Source: Capra hircus
Lineage: Eukaryota; Chordata; Mammalia; Artiodactyla; Bovidae
Direction: 5' to 3'
Assembly (NCBI RefSeq): GCF_001704415.2
Contig: NC_030816.1
Coordinates: 84,052,347 to 84,116,346 of the forward strand
DNA length: 64,000 nucleotides
Of this stretch, positions 1 through 45,800 are shown in pieces; positions within the stretch are counted from its first letter, which is position 1; each line of letters begins with the position of its first letter. Below the pieces are notes generated by a model that worked only from the letters and a program-made list of their open reading frames with translations, did no database searches and had not been told where the DNA came from. The position numbers and the translations under genes are program-made.

Positions 1-938
1 ACACAGTCGCTGGACGTCCGGGGCCTCCCCCGGCACGGCTGGGTTACCGTCCTGGTCTCACTCCCCTCTGCTCTGCTCTTTCCAGCTCGGCAGCTTCTCT
101 TCACGGACTGCCTCCTGCTTAACACACCCTCCTGCGCTTCGATCATCCTTCCTGTTCTTCCTTGACTTGCCCTCCCCCTCCTCCCGGTCCGTGCTCCTCC
201 TGACAGAACCCCGCTGCCCTCTGCTGTTCTAGTTCCTACCTGCAGGGCCTGTTGAGCCCACGCCCTCAGAGAGCTCCCCTGGTAGTTACCTTCTGCCCCA
301 TCTGATGCTGGTTGTGGGCTTACCTGCTCTGTTTCACTAGGCTCTAAGCTCCTCTCATCATAGAAGTCAGTAAGCTGCTGCTGAATTTTCACTGGACTCA
401 TTTAGATTTGCTTTATACATTTGGGTTTGCATTTTAACCCTAGTATTTAGACTGTATACTTGATGAGAAGCATCAGGGATTACAGTAGTTCATGTTCATT
501 GACTATGAAAATTGTGATGGAAGTTTTTAAAAGCAACTGCATTTAAGGAATTCACTTTGTTTCTTATGCTATCATTTTGTTTATTGAGCCTTTAAAAATA
601 TTTTGTCATAGATACATATTTGAGCCCACTTTATACCATTTTGAACATTTAAGATGAAAGTAGCCTGTGGTAATGACATAGCTACTGTGAATGTAATTTA
701 AGATTTTAAGGTTTATAATGGGAAACTGGTAGTAGAACAAAGATAGATACATTCCACGATCGCGATTTCTGCTTTTTTTCATGTTAATCATGATTTTATG
801 TTAAAAGAGAAGTCTCACTGTCATTGATTTTGAACTGTCGACATACCAGCTCAATCTTTCAGTTTCTCATTCCAGAGTTAGACTGAGGGGGGACGGTTTT
901 TCTTCTCTGGTTTACGTCTGTTGCTTCTGTTCCCTTAG
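1..938. other. MAP3K4: MAP3K4 intron, 3' part of the intron before the first visible exon
   Basis: No recognisable coding exon was found here. The first ~350 bases are C/T-rich and GC-rich; the rest is AT-rich single-copy-looking sequence. The segment ends in a pyrimidine-rich tract and the AG acceptor at 937-938. It is assigned to MAP3K4 because the exon at 939 starts mid-codon, so at least one coding exon lies upstream of the window. Confidence 0.7.
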
Positions 939-34842
<33,904 letters not shown>

Positions 34843-35345
34843 AGCTGACGGGCCTGGGGCCTGGCAGAGTGCCTGTACTCGGAGAGTCCCCTCGATCACT
34901 ACTGTATGCAGCGTCTCCACGAAGACCGCGCCGAGAAGCGGCGTCGCCCTCGCTGACCCTCCGAGACGGCCGGCCGCCTGGTGACGAGCGTCTGCCTCCT
35001 GCTGCTCCCATCTGCGCCCGGTGGCCCAGGGCCCCCTGAGAGCTGGCGTCCGCGAGGTGGAGAAGCTGCGTGCCAAGTGCCATTACTACTGTACATGGAC
35101 CCCCGCCTCCGTGCCCGCCGTATCCCGGCCGACAGAGTACCGTGGCATCAGGGTAACACCGTCGACCTCTCTAGGTCCAGAATCAGTTGTAGTGTTATCA
35201 GGCGCCCCGGGCCTTGCTGTTAATCTCCTGTTTTGTCGAGTGCACTGACTGTGAAACCTTACCTTTTTTGTTGTTGTTGGCAAGCCACAGATTTGTTCTG
35301 CAAAAGGCCGATTAATGAAATTTTAAGAAAAAAGGTTCTTTTTTC

Positions 35346-35351
35346 AATAAA
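35346..35351 (+). terminator. MAP3K4: Poly(A) signal AATAAA, proximal, MAP3K4
   Basis: A canonical hexamer about 505 nt after the stop, followed within 40 nt by a T/GT-rich stretch (gctgttatattgtctctc) that could serve as the downstream element. Confidence 0.7.
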
Positions 35352-35769
35352 TGGTTTATTTTAGGAAAGCTGTTATATTGTCTCTCAATGGTCATCAGCT
35401 TCAGAGCCGACACGTTATCCATATAGGCGTCTACCTTGTCACTGCGTGTCCCTCAAGAGAAGGGGCGCTGTCAGGCCTTCAGGGTCCAGGGTCGCCTCGC
35501 CACAGAGCGGGAGAGAGACGAAGCAACGCTGAGGACGTCGGAGGCCCTTTCAAGGCTTTGGATGTTCCCTGCAAGTTCAGAGTAGATAAAAGTTCAAGCC
35601 TTGTTGTCACATGTTGAGGGCTCAGTTTTATTTTTAAATCAAGATGTGTAGGTGCCGGGTCACTGTACATACTGCTGTCTTTTTTCAGAATGTAAATATT
35701 TCAGCAGTTAGTTTTCTAAAATAGCCCAAATTACCTGTTGTTGATGGTATTCTTTTCTTTCTTTTTGCT

Positions 35770-35775
35770 ATTAAA
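35770..35775 (+). terminator. MAP3K4: Poly(A) signal ATTAAA, distal, MAP3K4
   Basis: The common variant hexamer ATTAAA lies in tgctattaaatgtttttaaa. It may set a longer 3' UTR ending near 35795. Confidence 0.6.
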
Positions 35776-35979
35776 TGTTTTTAAAAGATTGACCTTAAAG
35801 CTTCCTGAAATCTTTCTAGAGGGCATCTGACGCAGTCCTGACTCGTGGCAGCTGACTCTGGGCAAGGGCTGGCTCAAGCACGTTCTGTCTATGCTCGCCT
35901 TCCCTCCAGGGCGCTGATCCCCTCAGCACAGAAATTAATGTCCTTGAGTTGGCATAACAGAATGATTTGTAATTTCATT

Positions 35980-37722
35980 GTTTTAAAATAGCTATCGGAG
36001 GGATGATTTATGTAACATTTAAAGTGTACAGTTCAGTGGTTTTTAACATAGGTACGTAGCTGTACAGCCGTCATTATAATCCATCTTAGAATAATTCCGT
36101 TTCCCCGAAAGAAAGCTCATGTCCATTTGCAGTCAGCCCTCCCCCAGCCATAGGCAGCCACCGAGCTGCCTACTGATTCTGTAGATGAGCCTCTTCTAGA
36201 CGTGTGGTGTAAGTGGGATTTCAGACTGCGCTCCTCTGTGTCGGCCTCTGTCACGTAGCCCGATTCCAAGGTTTGTGCGGTCGTAACATTGTGTTAATTG
36301 CACCATCCCTTTTTATTGCTGAGTATTGATCCACTGTATGGATATACCACATGATTGATTTATTCATTGACTGCTTTCACTTTTTGGCTGCAGTGAATGA
36401 TGCTGCTGCAAACATTTGCGTACAGGTCTTTGCGTGGATCTATATTTTCATTTCTCTTGAGAGTGGAACTGCTGGCTCATAGGGTAAATCCATGTTCAGT
36501 TTCTTAACAAACTGTCAGACTGACAAAGTGGCTGCTGCGTTGGCTTAACTTCCCAACCAGCAACACAGAAGGTTCTAGCTTTTTCCAGCCCTTGCCAACT
36601 CGCGATACTGTCTTTTTATATAGTAGCCGTCCCAGAATATGTCAAGCGGTGTCCATTATGGTTCTGATCTGCATCTCTGACCCTGGTGAGCGTTTCTGGT
36701 GTGTGTTGGATGCTTACCCGTCTTCTTTAGTGAGGTGTCTGTGTGAATTTTTGCCCAGTTTTGTATTGGGTCACTTGTCTTCTTACTAAGTTGTGAGAGA
36801 GTTTTATACATTCTGGATACAAACGCTTTCCCAGATACTTGATTTGCAAATGTTTTATCCCACAGTCTGTGGTTTATCTCTTCACATTTTAACGGTTTCT
36901 TTTGAAGTACAGAAGTCTTAGATTTTGAAGTCTGGTGTACGAGCTGCTGCTTCATTGCATGTGCTCTTGATAGCATGACGACTCAAGGTCATGAAGTATT
37001 TAGACCTATATTTTCTTCAAAGAGTTGTATAGTTTTAGCTCTCATATTTAGCTCTATCGTCTACTTTTAATGTTTATATATCATATCAGATAAAGGTCCA
37101 GGTTCACCGTTCTGCATGTCAATATTTATTAGACCTTGCATTCATTTGTTAAAAAGACTCTTTTTTTCCTCTGTTGAATTGTTTTGGCATCCTTGTTGAA
37201 ATCACTTGAACACAAATCTAGGGGTTTATCTCTCGACTCTCGGTTCTGTTCCATTGATCTGCACGGCTGCCTTATGTAGAACCCCACTGTCTGGATTAGT
37301 GTAGCTTTGTAAAGGAAGTTTTGAAGTTGGAAAGTGTGAGCTCTTCAACTTCGTTCTGCTTCCTCAAGATTGTTTTGGTTATTCTGGGTCGTTTGTGTTT
37401 CTCTAAGAATTTTAGGATCAGCTTGTTAAATTGTGGCCCCCACTGCCCCCCACCCCAGCCCCCAGCCAGAAAACAGATCTGCCTGGTGAGAATCGTGTTT
37501 TTGTCATGATCTTCACCTTAGCTAGCAACAGTCATCCTTTTAATTTATGGTGTCCTTGTGGGCTTTTCATAAATGCCATGTATGAGGTTGAAGATGTTTC
37601 GTTTTCCTGGTTTATTGAGTTTCTATCACGACTAGATGTTTGACTTTGCTTGATGTTCTTTCTGCACCTACTGAGATGATCAGTTGGTTTTTGTGATGGA
37701 AACGTCTATGCTATTTGGACTA
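35980..37722 (-). repeat. Old L1 (L1M-type) LINE, antisense, 3' UTR and ORF2 end
   Basis: On the + strand the order gtgtacagttcagtggtttt, tttttattgctgagtattga, ccactgtatggatataccac, gattttgcccagttttgtat-like text, tgttgaattgttttggcatc and ctactgagatgatcagttgg follows the reverse complement of mammalian L1M elements. Diverged and without an intact ORF. Confidence 0.88.
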
Positions 37723-40700
37723 TTTCGCCCTCCCTGTAGCCCAACAGCCTCCTAAGTACCCAGCCTCATCCTGACTTACTGTTAAAGGGCCACCAGCCCC
37801 TTGTTCTGGAGTGGCCCCTGTCATTCACTCCAGCGACCTGCTGTCTCCTCACTCCACTTGCTCTCTTCTTGAGTCAACTATTATAAATTTTAGAAGCACA
37901 GTTCTTTTCCTACATTAGGTGAGTTTTTTTTTTCTTGGTCCATTCAGATCATTCCTGTTTGAGTGACTTCCTCACACGTGTGCAGCCCTAGTGGTTTCTG
38001 ACCCACCTTCTGAACGGATTGTTTTTCAGCATCCCAAACTTTGTATTCATACCACTTACTTCATTAAAACTCAAGGGAACATGGATACTAGAAATTTCAG
38101 AACTCTAGTCACTCCAGCATGTGAAACGAGACTGTATAAAAAAAAATAAAGGTAAAAATTGTACGAGTCCTGCTCGGTGAAAAGCTTTACCAGCAGTCCT
38201 AGGAGATATTTTCTAGATACTGAAAAGGTCTTAAGTAAATGCTATTATTTTTTAATTAATCCATAACCCTAATATTAAAATAGGACAAGGCTACAGGGAC
38301 TGGGGAATGTTTCATCTGTAGCTACTTACCCTTTACTGGAGAAACCCTTTGCTTTTTTCCCCCACTGAGAACTGAAATTCACAGTGGGGACCAATTTCAC
38401 TTTGGCCTCACTGTGCTCCAGAAAGGTTTCTATTTTTACTTTAGAAAAAGGGCATCAAAAGAAGACAGTTGAAATTCAGTTATCAAAGCCTCTAAATCAG
38501 TGTCCCTTCGTGACTGGCTGCTCGCTGTGGCACTGCAGGGTGTGGGGGGTGGATAGGGAGGAGGCGGGAGCTGGCCTGCCCCCTGCAAAGGGGACAGCAC
38601 GCCAGCTGTTGAGGTGAAGCTGGGTATTCTGCTGTTTCTGCCCAGAAGAATGGTCATCTCCAACAGCCAAGCGTCATAAACAGATGCCAGGTGGTGGCAG
38701 GTGCTGTGAGTGGGTCTCAGCTGTCCCGGGTCAAGAGATCCAGGACTGTGCGCCGAGCCTGCTCTCGGGGGTGCCCACTGCCCTGGACGCGCGGGTGGCA
38801 GGCGGGACAGGAAGCCCGGGGGCGTCTGCTGCACTCGGTCTCCGTGTAACGTGCTCGGTAGCTCTGGGACACTGACGCCAAGGATGCAGGCAGCTGAGAC
38901 GCAGCCTCGGAGCTTGGGATGCCTGCTCGTGCGTCGTTGCCGGGTCCCTGCTGCAGCTCAGGTGATTGGCTGAGAGCCGAGCCCCCCGGCTTTCTGTGCA
39001 GGGTGAGGGTCGTCTCGGAGGGCAGAGGGACCGGTCCCGGGAGGCTTGCCCACCTGCGTGTGTGGAGAAAGACCAGCTGTGTGTAACCTGCGGCTCCTGG
39101 AGGCAGGGCCGGCGAGTCAGGGAACACGTGTGTCCCAGCTGCTTAATCTGATGCTCTGTAAACAGCAGGAGGGGCTGCACGGTTAAGGCATCGGGAGCAC
39201 AGCTGCTGAAGGAGGTGATGCTGACGCGGAACAGGTCAGCCTGAGTGATTGGCACGCAGTCAGCAGGACAGTCACGCCAGTGGCCGCCCTCCCGAGCATC
39301 CCCGGAGCAGGAGGGGAGGTCAGCAGCTGCAGGTGGAACCGCAGCCCCCGTGGGCCTCCCGTGTGGCCCCAGAGGATGCGCTCCTCCTGCTCAGACCCGG
39401 CAGCATGTCAGACAAACGCTGGACGGAACGTCCTCTTTTGAGTGGGGAACGGGTCCCTCCAGTCTGCCTTCCCACGCCCGTCCACAGTTACAAGTGAGTT
39501 CTTACAGCCTCTGAAAAGCCTCATCTGTTTGGCTTGGGGACCAGCCAGGATGCTGCTCTGCTTCTCCAGGAGGAAAACCAGAAACCGCCGGGGCCCTGTC
39601 TGTGTCTGTCACGGCTGTTTCTACATTGCGGCTGGACAGTTGCTGGATCGTACATCTCAATCGCTGTCTTTCAGATCCATTTAGTGTCTGTTAGAAAAGC
39701 ACATCTAAAAATCTTTAAACATCCTTAACCGCTTTTATCGGCTCTCTTTAGAGAAGGACATTCCAGTACTGCCCTGTGATCCTACGAAAAAGGCAAACCA
39801 CATGTGTTTCCTCGACGAATGGTAAAGAGGTAGTCGGCCAGCTCAGAACGTGCATCCACGCTTTCTCCACGTCAGTCACAGAATGGTCCACTTCCCTTAA
39901 ACTCATCTCACAAGCTTGGTGTTTTTTTAATCGAGTCCCTTTGTGGGCTTGGTTTCCTGGAAGAAGTACATTCAGTGCCCCCTGCCTCAAAGCTGCAGGC
40001 CTAGGACGTGGCTCCTAACACCCGGGAGGACCCTGCACCGACCTCCAATGTGAAGCGAACTTGGCATTTTCTCTTCCATGTCGGGTCTCAGAGCAGGCTC
40101 TGAGCAAGGCTGACCTCAGCCGCCACGGAGACGTCAGACGGGACGTGACCCTGCACTCCGTCCTCCACTGCTCGGGGGACAGAGGGGAGGCTTCACACCC
40201 ACAGGTTTTTCATTCTTAGAAAAGTGACGCTCTGGGAACCAGCACCGCTCCCTGCTGAAGAGGCCATGGCACCTGGGAGACCCTGAACGCGGGTTAAGGG
40301 ACTGGGGAAGGGGTGATGCGTCTCTCCGTGGCTGTCTGCCATCATGGGACTGGAGAGGAGGAATAGCCAGGTCCCCATCCCGCCAGACAGAATGTCCCCT
40401 CACGGAAGAGTGAGCCTCTGAAGCCCGGTTCAGGGTCCCTGCCAGCTCCCCACACTGGCCCTAAGGCAGTGTCAGAAGGAGCGCCCGTCAGCCCTGCCCC
40501 GGGAGGACGGTCTGCCACCCTCCCCTAACCCGGACCCTGAGGCCCGCACTGTCCGCAGCCTTGTTCATTTGCCGCTTGTTTTGTGTTTGTTCCCAGAGAC
40601 AAGTTCAGAAGAATGTTAAGTGCTTGTGGGTCCCTTTCACGTTCCAGGCAGAAGGCGTGGGTGAATGCTGTTAGGACTCAGGTTACTGCTACCGAATGGG

Positions 40701-40799
40701 AAGATGACAGTGAGGAAAACAATATTTTTGGACACCCCAAGGTAGTTTCTGAGCGTTTTGTTGAGACACAGCAGCATGGAGGCAACTTTCTAATCGTTA

Positions 40800-40965
40800 T
40801 AGTGCTGTGGGTTCTTAAAGTGTGTTCATATGTACGGCCTCATTTCCCCCTTGAGGCAACCCAAGAGGTGGGCGTTATCACCCCCATTTGCCAGTTGGGA
40901 AAACAGCGTCTTGGGGCAAATGAGCTGCAGGGTTGGAGCTGTGCAGCCTGGAGGGTGGCTGGTGC
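40800..40965 (-). repeat. MIR SINE remnant (minus)
   Basis: ggcctcatttcccccttgag, caacccaagaggtgggcgtt, atcacccccatttgccagtt and gggaaaacagcgtcttgggg follow the complement of MIR. A GC-rich, diverged copy. Confidence 0.6.
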
Positions 40966-42756
40966 TCCTGAGAGCTCTCCTCTCTCCCAGGGTGCTGGGA
41001 GGGCCTGGGGCAGGACCACCCCATCCAGGTGGGGGGTGACAGGTGGATACCAGAGCGTCTCTGCTCCTGGGGGAGGCTGCACTTGTGACCCCCACATATG
41101 GCCTGATGCAGGGTGGGAAAGGCACAGGGGTATCCTGCCCTGCCCTTGGGGACACCAGGAAGAGTCAACCCTGGTGGGGGCCTCCCGGACCCTCCCTTCC
41201 CACGACCACACCAGAGTGTCCCCTTTTCACCTCTGCGGTCTTGTCCCAATGGTGCCCTGCCCTCCCTTAAGCATAAAGCGCCTCTTAAACCCTCTCGCAA
41301 CGTCACTTGTGCCCGGTGAGCACTCTGTGACTTAGGAGCAAACCTAGGACATGATTCAGAACAGAATAAGCCTTTATATAGTATCTGGCCACCGTCTACA
41401 CGGGACAGCTCATCCCGTTACAGAGCTTCTGCAGAACAGCAGTAAGGACCGGGCGGCATGGAGCGGCCCTCCCTCCGCTCCGTGCACGGACCCGGGAGAC
41501 CCGGCAGACCCGGCGCCGGGGGCGGCGTCTCAGCCTGAGGTCATGTAGCGTCGGGTTTCCCCTCGTCCTCCTCCGGAAATACCACTGCTTTTCTCCGCTC
41601 TTCTTTTGCACCTGGCGTCTGACGGCTGGCAGCAGTTTGCCGGAGCCCTGTACGTGGACTGTTACTCCAAATGCGGCCTTGGGTGCCACGGCGCGGAGCT
41701 CCTCCAAATCAGGGGATCTGCGCTTCCAGAAGGAAGGCGGAAGCGAGGCGCGGGGCGGGGACCCGGTACCCACGTCCGCTCAGTCCGAGCCTGCGCAGAG
41801 GGGCACCTGGGCTCCTGTATATGGCCCTCTAGTAAAAATGAGCCTGCACTGGTTTAGGGGACGCAATTTCTGCTTGCTACGAGGATAAACAGAGGATGCC
41901 AAGCCATCTCTCACATCCCTGCAGGACTGCCAGCCGTCATCTCAGTGTTCAAGACGAGTCTGCTCCTCGATGAGAGTCTTCAGGGAGTGGGCGCATCGTC
42001 ACGACTGAGGCCGGACAGACCACCGCAAGGTGGCCCGGGGAACCAGGGCTGCCTCCGGGGCGTCCCTGGGTCCCGCACGCGTGCCCGGCTAGTCTCCTGG
42101 CACCCGCCGTCTCCACACAGAGTCTCACAGGCTCCCGCCACCGGGAACCCACCTCCTCCAGCCACCTTGCCTGCCCTCCGCACCCGCAGCCCCTAGATCC
42201 CTGCTCGGGAGCGCTCTGTGGTCCGGCACTCCGAAGTTTAGGAAGGGGGTCTGAAGGGAAGGAAGGCGGCGCTGTGTCCACACACCAGAGAGAAGCCAAA
42301 CAGTGTAATTTTTGTTTTGTTTGGTTTTTTTTTGGAGGCATAATTTAGTCATCTTACCAAAGTGTCTTTCACTCTGTAGCGAGCCAGGGTTAACAGAAAA
42401 CTCAGCACCAAAGGATGGCAGGGAACCCCCCACCCTCCGAGGTCCCCATTTCTGCCCTCCCCCCGCACCTCAGATACCCTCGCAATGATCCCACTCAGCA
42501 CACCTCATTCTCACATATGTTCTTAACACACGTACACGCACTCACACAGACTCACACGGAAAGAACGAGACCCGAAGCCCGCTAAAGCGTGCTGGGGGAA
42601 AGATCTAAGTACATCCTCCTCCCCCCGACACTGAGACGGCAGTCCCTGCCTTCCCGGCAGGGGCTCCCCCAGCTTCGTCACTGGGTCCCGCCCAGGGTGA
42701 CGGTGGCGTCCACCAGTCCCCCCCAAGGTCCCCTTCGGGTGGTGACACGTCCCGGG

Positions 42757-42851
42757 TCAGTCGCTGTGTTTCTGCTTGCTGTCCATGTTGCCGTAGGCAG
42801 AGCCCTTGTCAATTTCCGTGACGCCAATCATCCATCGGACCCCCATGGAAG
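42757..42851 (-). CDS. AGPAT4: AGPAT4 terminal coding exon (95 nt)
   Basis: CT completes Ala, then SMGVRWMIGVTEIDKGSAYG and NMDSKQKHSD, stop. The stop codon is TCA on the + strand at 42757-42759. MGVRWMIGV ends the last hydrophobic segment; the charged tail follows. Acceptor on the minus strand is tttccgcag. Confidence 0.95.
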
Positions 42852-45800
42852 CTGCGGAAACAGGAAGGGCAAGTCAGAGGCCTGTGGGGACTCCGGTGGG
42901 CCCTGCCTGATGGAATAAAGGGGGGAGCTCTGTGAATCTCGGGCATCAGCTGAGAGCTGGGTGATCTGGGGTGCTTTTCACCATCCCTGCCTCACAGTTA
43001 CCCTTGAGCATGGGGCCGGGGTTCTAACTGGACTGAGAGACGTTAGAACAGAGCCAGGCTGTTGTGTGTGGTGAGTTTCAATCCTTGGACAGTGGAGGTG
43101 AGCAGGATGTGGAAAGCTGCATCTTCCGATGCCCATCCCTAGGACAAACGGTTCTTCAGTGGATGCAATGCAGCAACTTACAGTCACCCTTAAGCAAAGC
43201 TCAAGGAAGCGCATTCTTGGACAATGCAGGGGCTCAAGTAGCTATTTTAGTTTCCAGCATGTCTCAACACCGCTTCTGGTGCGAGTTTCAGAGCAGCGGG
43301 CAAGCCGCGTCCCTGCCTGCCTTTTCTCCGACACCGGGATTTGGCCCAAAGAGATAAGTGTAGGATGCACGCAAGAGCCCAGTTTAACCACCAAGAGGCT
43401 AGAAAACAGGATACGGAGGCAGGAGCTGCGGTTTACGCGCTCCCTCCAGAGAGGACAGACGTGGTGAGCTCCTTCGGTGCGGGGACCACGTCTGCCTCAA
43501 TCCCCTTGATGAGCCCGGCACCCATCACAGCCTGACCGCACTGTCCGTTGCAGTATGCGTGAAAAAGTGAATAGAGGGGGAGTGGCTGAAACCTCCCAAG
43601 TCGTGATGCATGAGTTTCCAGAGCCTCAGCATCCTGTGAACTTTCAGACCAGAGACCCGACGGGGACAGGGGTCCATCCAGCCCATGAGGCTCACGGAGC
43701 CCGTGGGTCCATTATAACGGGCTGCCTTCAGCCTGGGGCCAGCTCCGAACATCAGCCCCCCGCCCCAGTATTAGAACTTTGTGCTGCAGAGTTGATGGCT
43801 TTGTGGAGCGAACCTGACTCCAGCGGTGAAAAGGCTTTGTGTGAGGACCAAGACGCAGTGATTCAGGGAAGGGGAGGAAAGGCACAGGCTCAGAGGTGAT
43901 GAGGTCCTGGGGAGAGAGTAGTCGGTTCCTCCAAAGCTGGAGGCGCCGTGTCTCCAGCCATCACCTGCGGGGAGCCCCAGCCTCCTCCAGAGGGCGCTGC
44001 CTTCCTGCTGCTGCTGCGCAAGGCGGGATCCATCCTCTCTGGCAGGGTCTGGAGACCACAGCACCCCCTGGACACACAGCAGCCAGGCCAGACCCGGCCT
44101 GTGTAGCGGGAACTGGCCTCCCCCGCCATAAAAAAGCAGCAGTATCCAGGGAAGCATGGGCCATGGAGAAACGGCGGTCCTTTGAAACGACGCCCGGGTC
44201 CAAGCCCGTAGCAATGAGCCAAAGGGCTGAGCTGACCACCATCTCCACGCGGCAGCCAGCCAAGGAGAAGCGCCCACGCTGACCTTCCCCAAAAAGGTCC
44301 AGACCTGCTCTGAATGGCAAAGAGCCTCTGTCGCTTCCTGCTGGGACCCAGGAAATGGTTTTCTTGCAGGTGAGGAGGAAGCGATTGTGACAAGAGCCCT
44401 CTGCAGAGGCCGGGAGCTCATCCCTGGAGGGGCTGGCTCCCTGTGTGCACAGGTCCCCGTGCACACACTGGGAGGGGGCGAGGCGGTCCCCCAGCCCCGG
44501 GATTCAGGACTCTGATCGGGGTGCTCCCCTCTTCCAGGGCCTCGTCCTCCCCCACGCCCAGAGGCTCCCACCCGGCCCTGGCCCCAGCCCCCAGCAGCCC
44601 GGACTCACCCACGAAGAAGACGAGAACAAAGCTGGCGAGCGTCAGGGAGGAGCCGCTGCTGATCATGTTGACGACGAAGCGAAAGAAGGGGTAGAGGAGC
44701 ATCGAGGCCCAGAAGAGCCAGTTGACAAGCGTCCAGGGCCGCCGCGGGGGCACCATGGGCGTCTCGGGGAAGGTGCCTGTGCGGGAGTACTCCTCCTGGA
44801 AGGCATCCTGCGGGCACAGGGCCGCTGACCGCCTGCCACCCGGCCACCCCAACCCAGGCCCGCTGGGTCCCGCCCTCCCCAGTCCAGGCAAGGGCACGGG
44901 AGTCTCCCCAGCTCGACCCAAATACCCTAACAGCATCCCGGGGCCGACAGGGCGCTCGCCCAGCAAAGCGCATCAGTGGTCCAGACGGCCGGCTCACCCA
45001 TCATGGCCCAGTTCCCCAGGCAGTCGAGTTTTCTGGAGAAACAAGCTTCTGTGCACCTGAACCCTCTACCTGAAGTGCTGAATTTTGATGCTAAACCAAA
45101 ATTAAATGCTAAACTTTTATCCACTTGAGAAAGAGATGTCTAGTCGACCATACTTATCTTCTTCCCCAACCAAGATGTACTGGACGATGCCATGTTCCGA
45201 CCTCCCAAAGTCGTGATTAGAATGAATCCTCAGATGGGCCGCTTTGGAAGGAGAGCCTCTGGCCCTTCTTGGGCAGTTCAGGAGCTCTGCATGGCAGCTC
45301 CCGCCCACCCACCCCCAAACTCCTACCCCTCCTCAACTTCCCTCCTGGGTCTCCTGGAGGTTTGGGGGAAGTCAGGAGGGTCTCAAGAAAAGCACATGAT
45401 CAAGCAATTGTAAACAGACTGGACCGTGTGTGGAGTGTTCCACCCTCCAGAGGTAAAGGAAGGCTTCCCCGGTGGCACAGCGGATAGGGGCCTCCCTGCC
45501 AACAAAGGGGACATGGATTTGACCCCCGGCCTGGGAAGATGCCACAGGCCACGGAGCAACCAAGCCCGTGTGCAGCTGCTCCTGAAGCCTGTGCGCCCTA
45601 AGGCCGCTGCCTCACAGGAGAAGCCACCACGGTGAGAAGCCCACGCATCACAACGAAGAGCAGCTTTCCGGCTTGCGGCAGCAAGAGAGGTGTGTGCAGT
45701 AGTGCAGCAAGCAAGACCCAGCACCAGGAAACCGAAAACAAAAGGAGGTGAGGGAGCCACAGCCAGCCGCTGGGCGGAGGACTTCCTCGGAAGTGACAGT

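Larger units (their letters stand above)
34843..35795 (+). other. MAP3K4: MAP3K4 3' UTR
   Basis: The region after the stop has no further exon. Two poly(A) signals are visible: AATAAA at 35346-35351 and ATTAAA at 35770-35775. The first would give a UTR of ~530 nt and the second ~950 nt. The end is therefore uncertain; the antisense L1 starts at about 35980. Confidence 0.75.
35796..42756. other. MAP3K4-AGPAT4 intergenic region plus AGPAT4 3' UTR
   Basis: The stretch contains an antisense L1 (35980-37722) and a MIR remnant (40800-40965). Sequence from about 38.4 to 42.7 kb is GC-rich. The AGPAT4 3' UTR must start at 42756 and run leftward, but I cannot place its end: no strong AATAAA complement was found near the stop, and ATTAAA (complement of tttaat at 39926) is one weak candidate. 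Open frames at 38731-39255 (-) and 40583-41335 (+) resemble no known protein. Confidence 0.7.

Noticed and set aside
40583..41335. A 250-codon + open frame in the MAP3K4-AGPAT4 interval
   Set aside because: It runs through a MIR remnant, its composition drifts along its length, and I recognise no domain. GC-rich sequence easily gives such frames.
43771..44571. A 266-codon minus open frame beside an AGPAT4 exon
   Set aside because: Overlapped by two other minus frames of 167 codons and by + frames; it ends before the AGPAT4 donor and has no recognisable domain.
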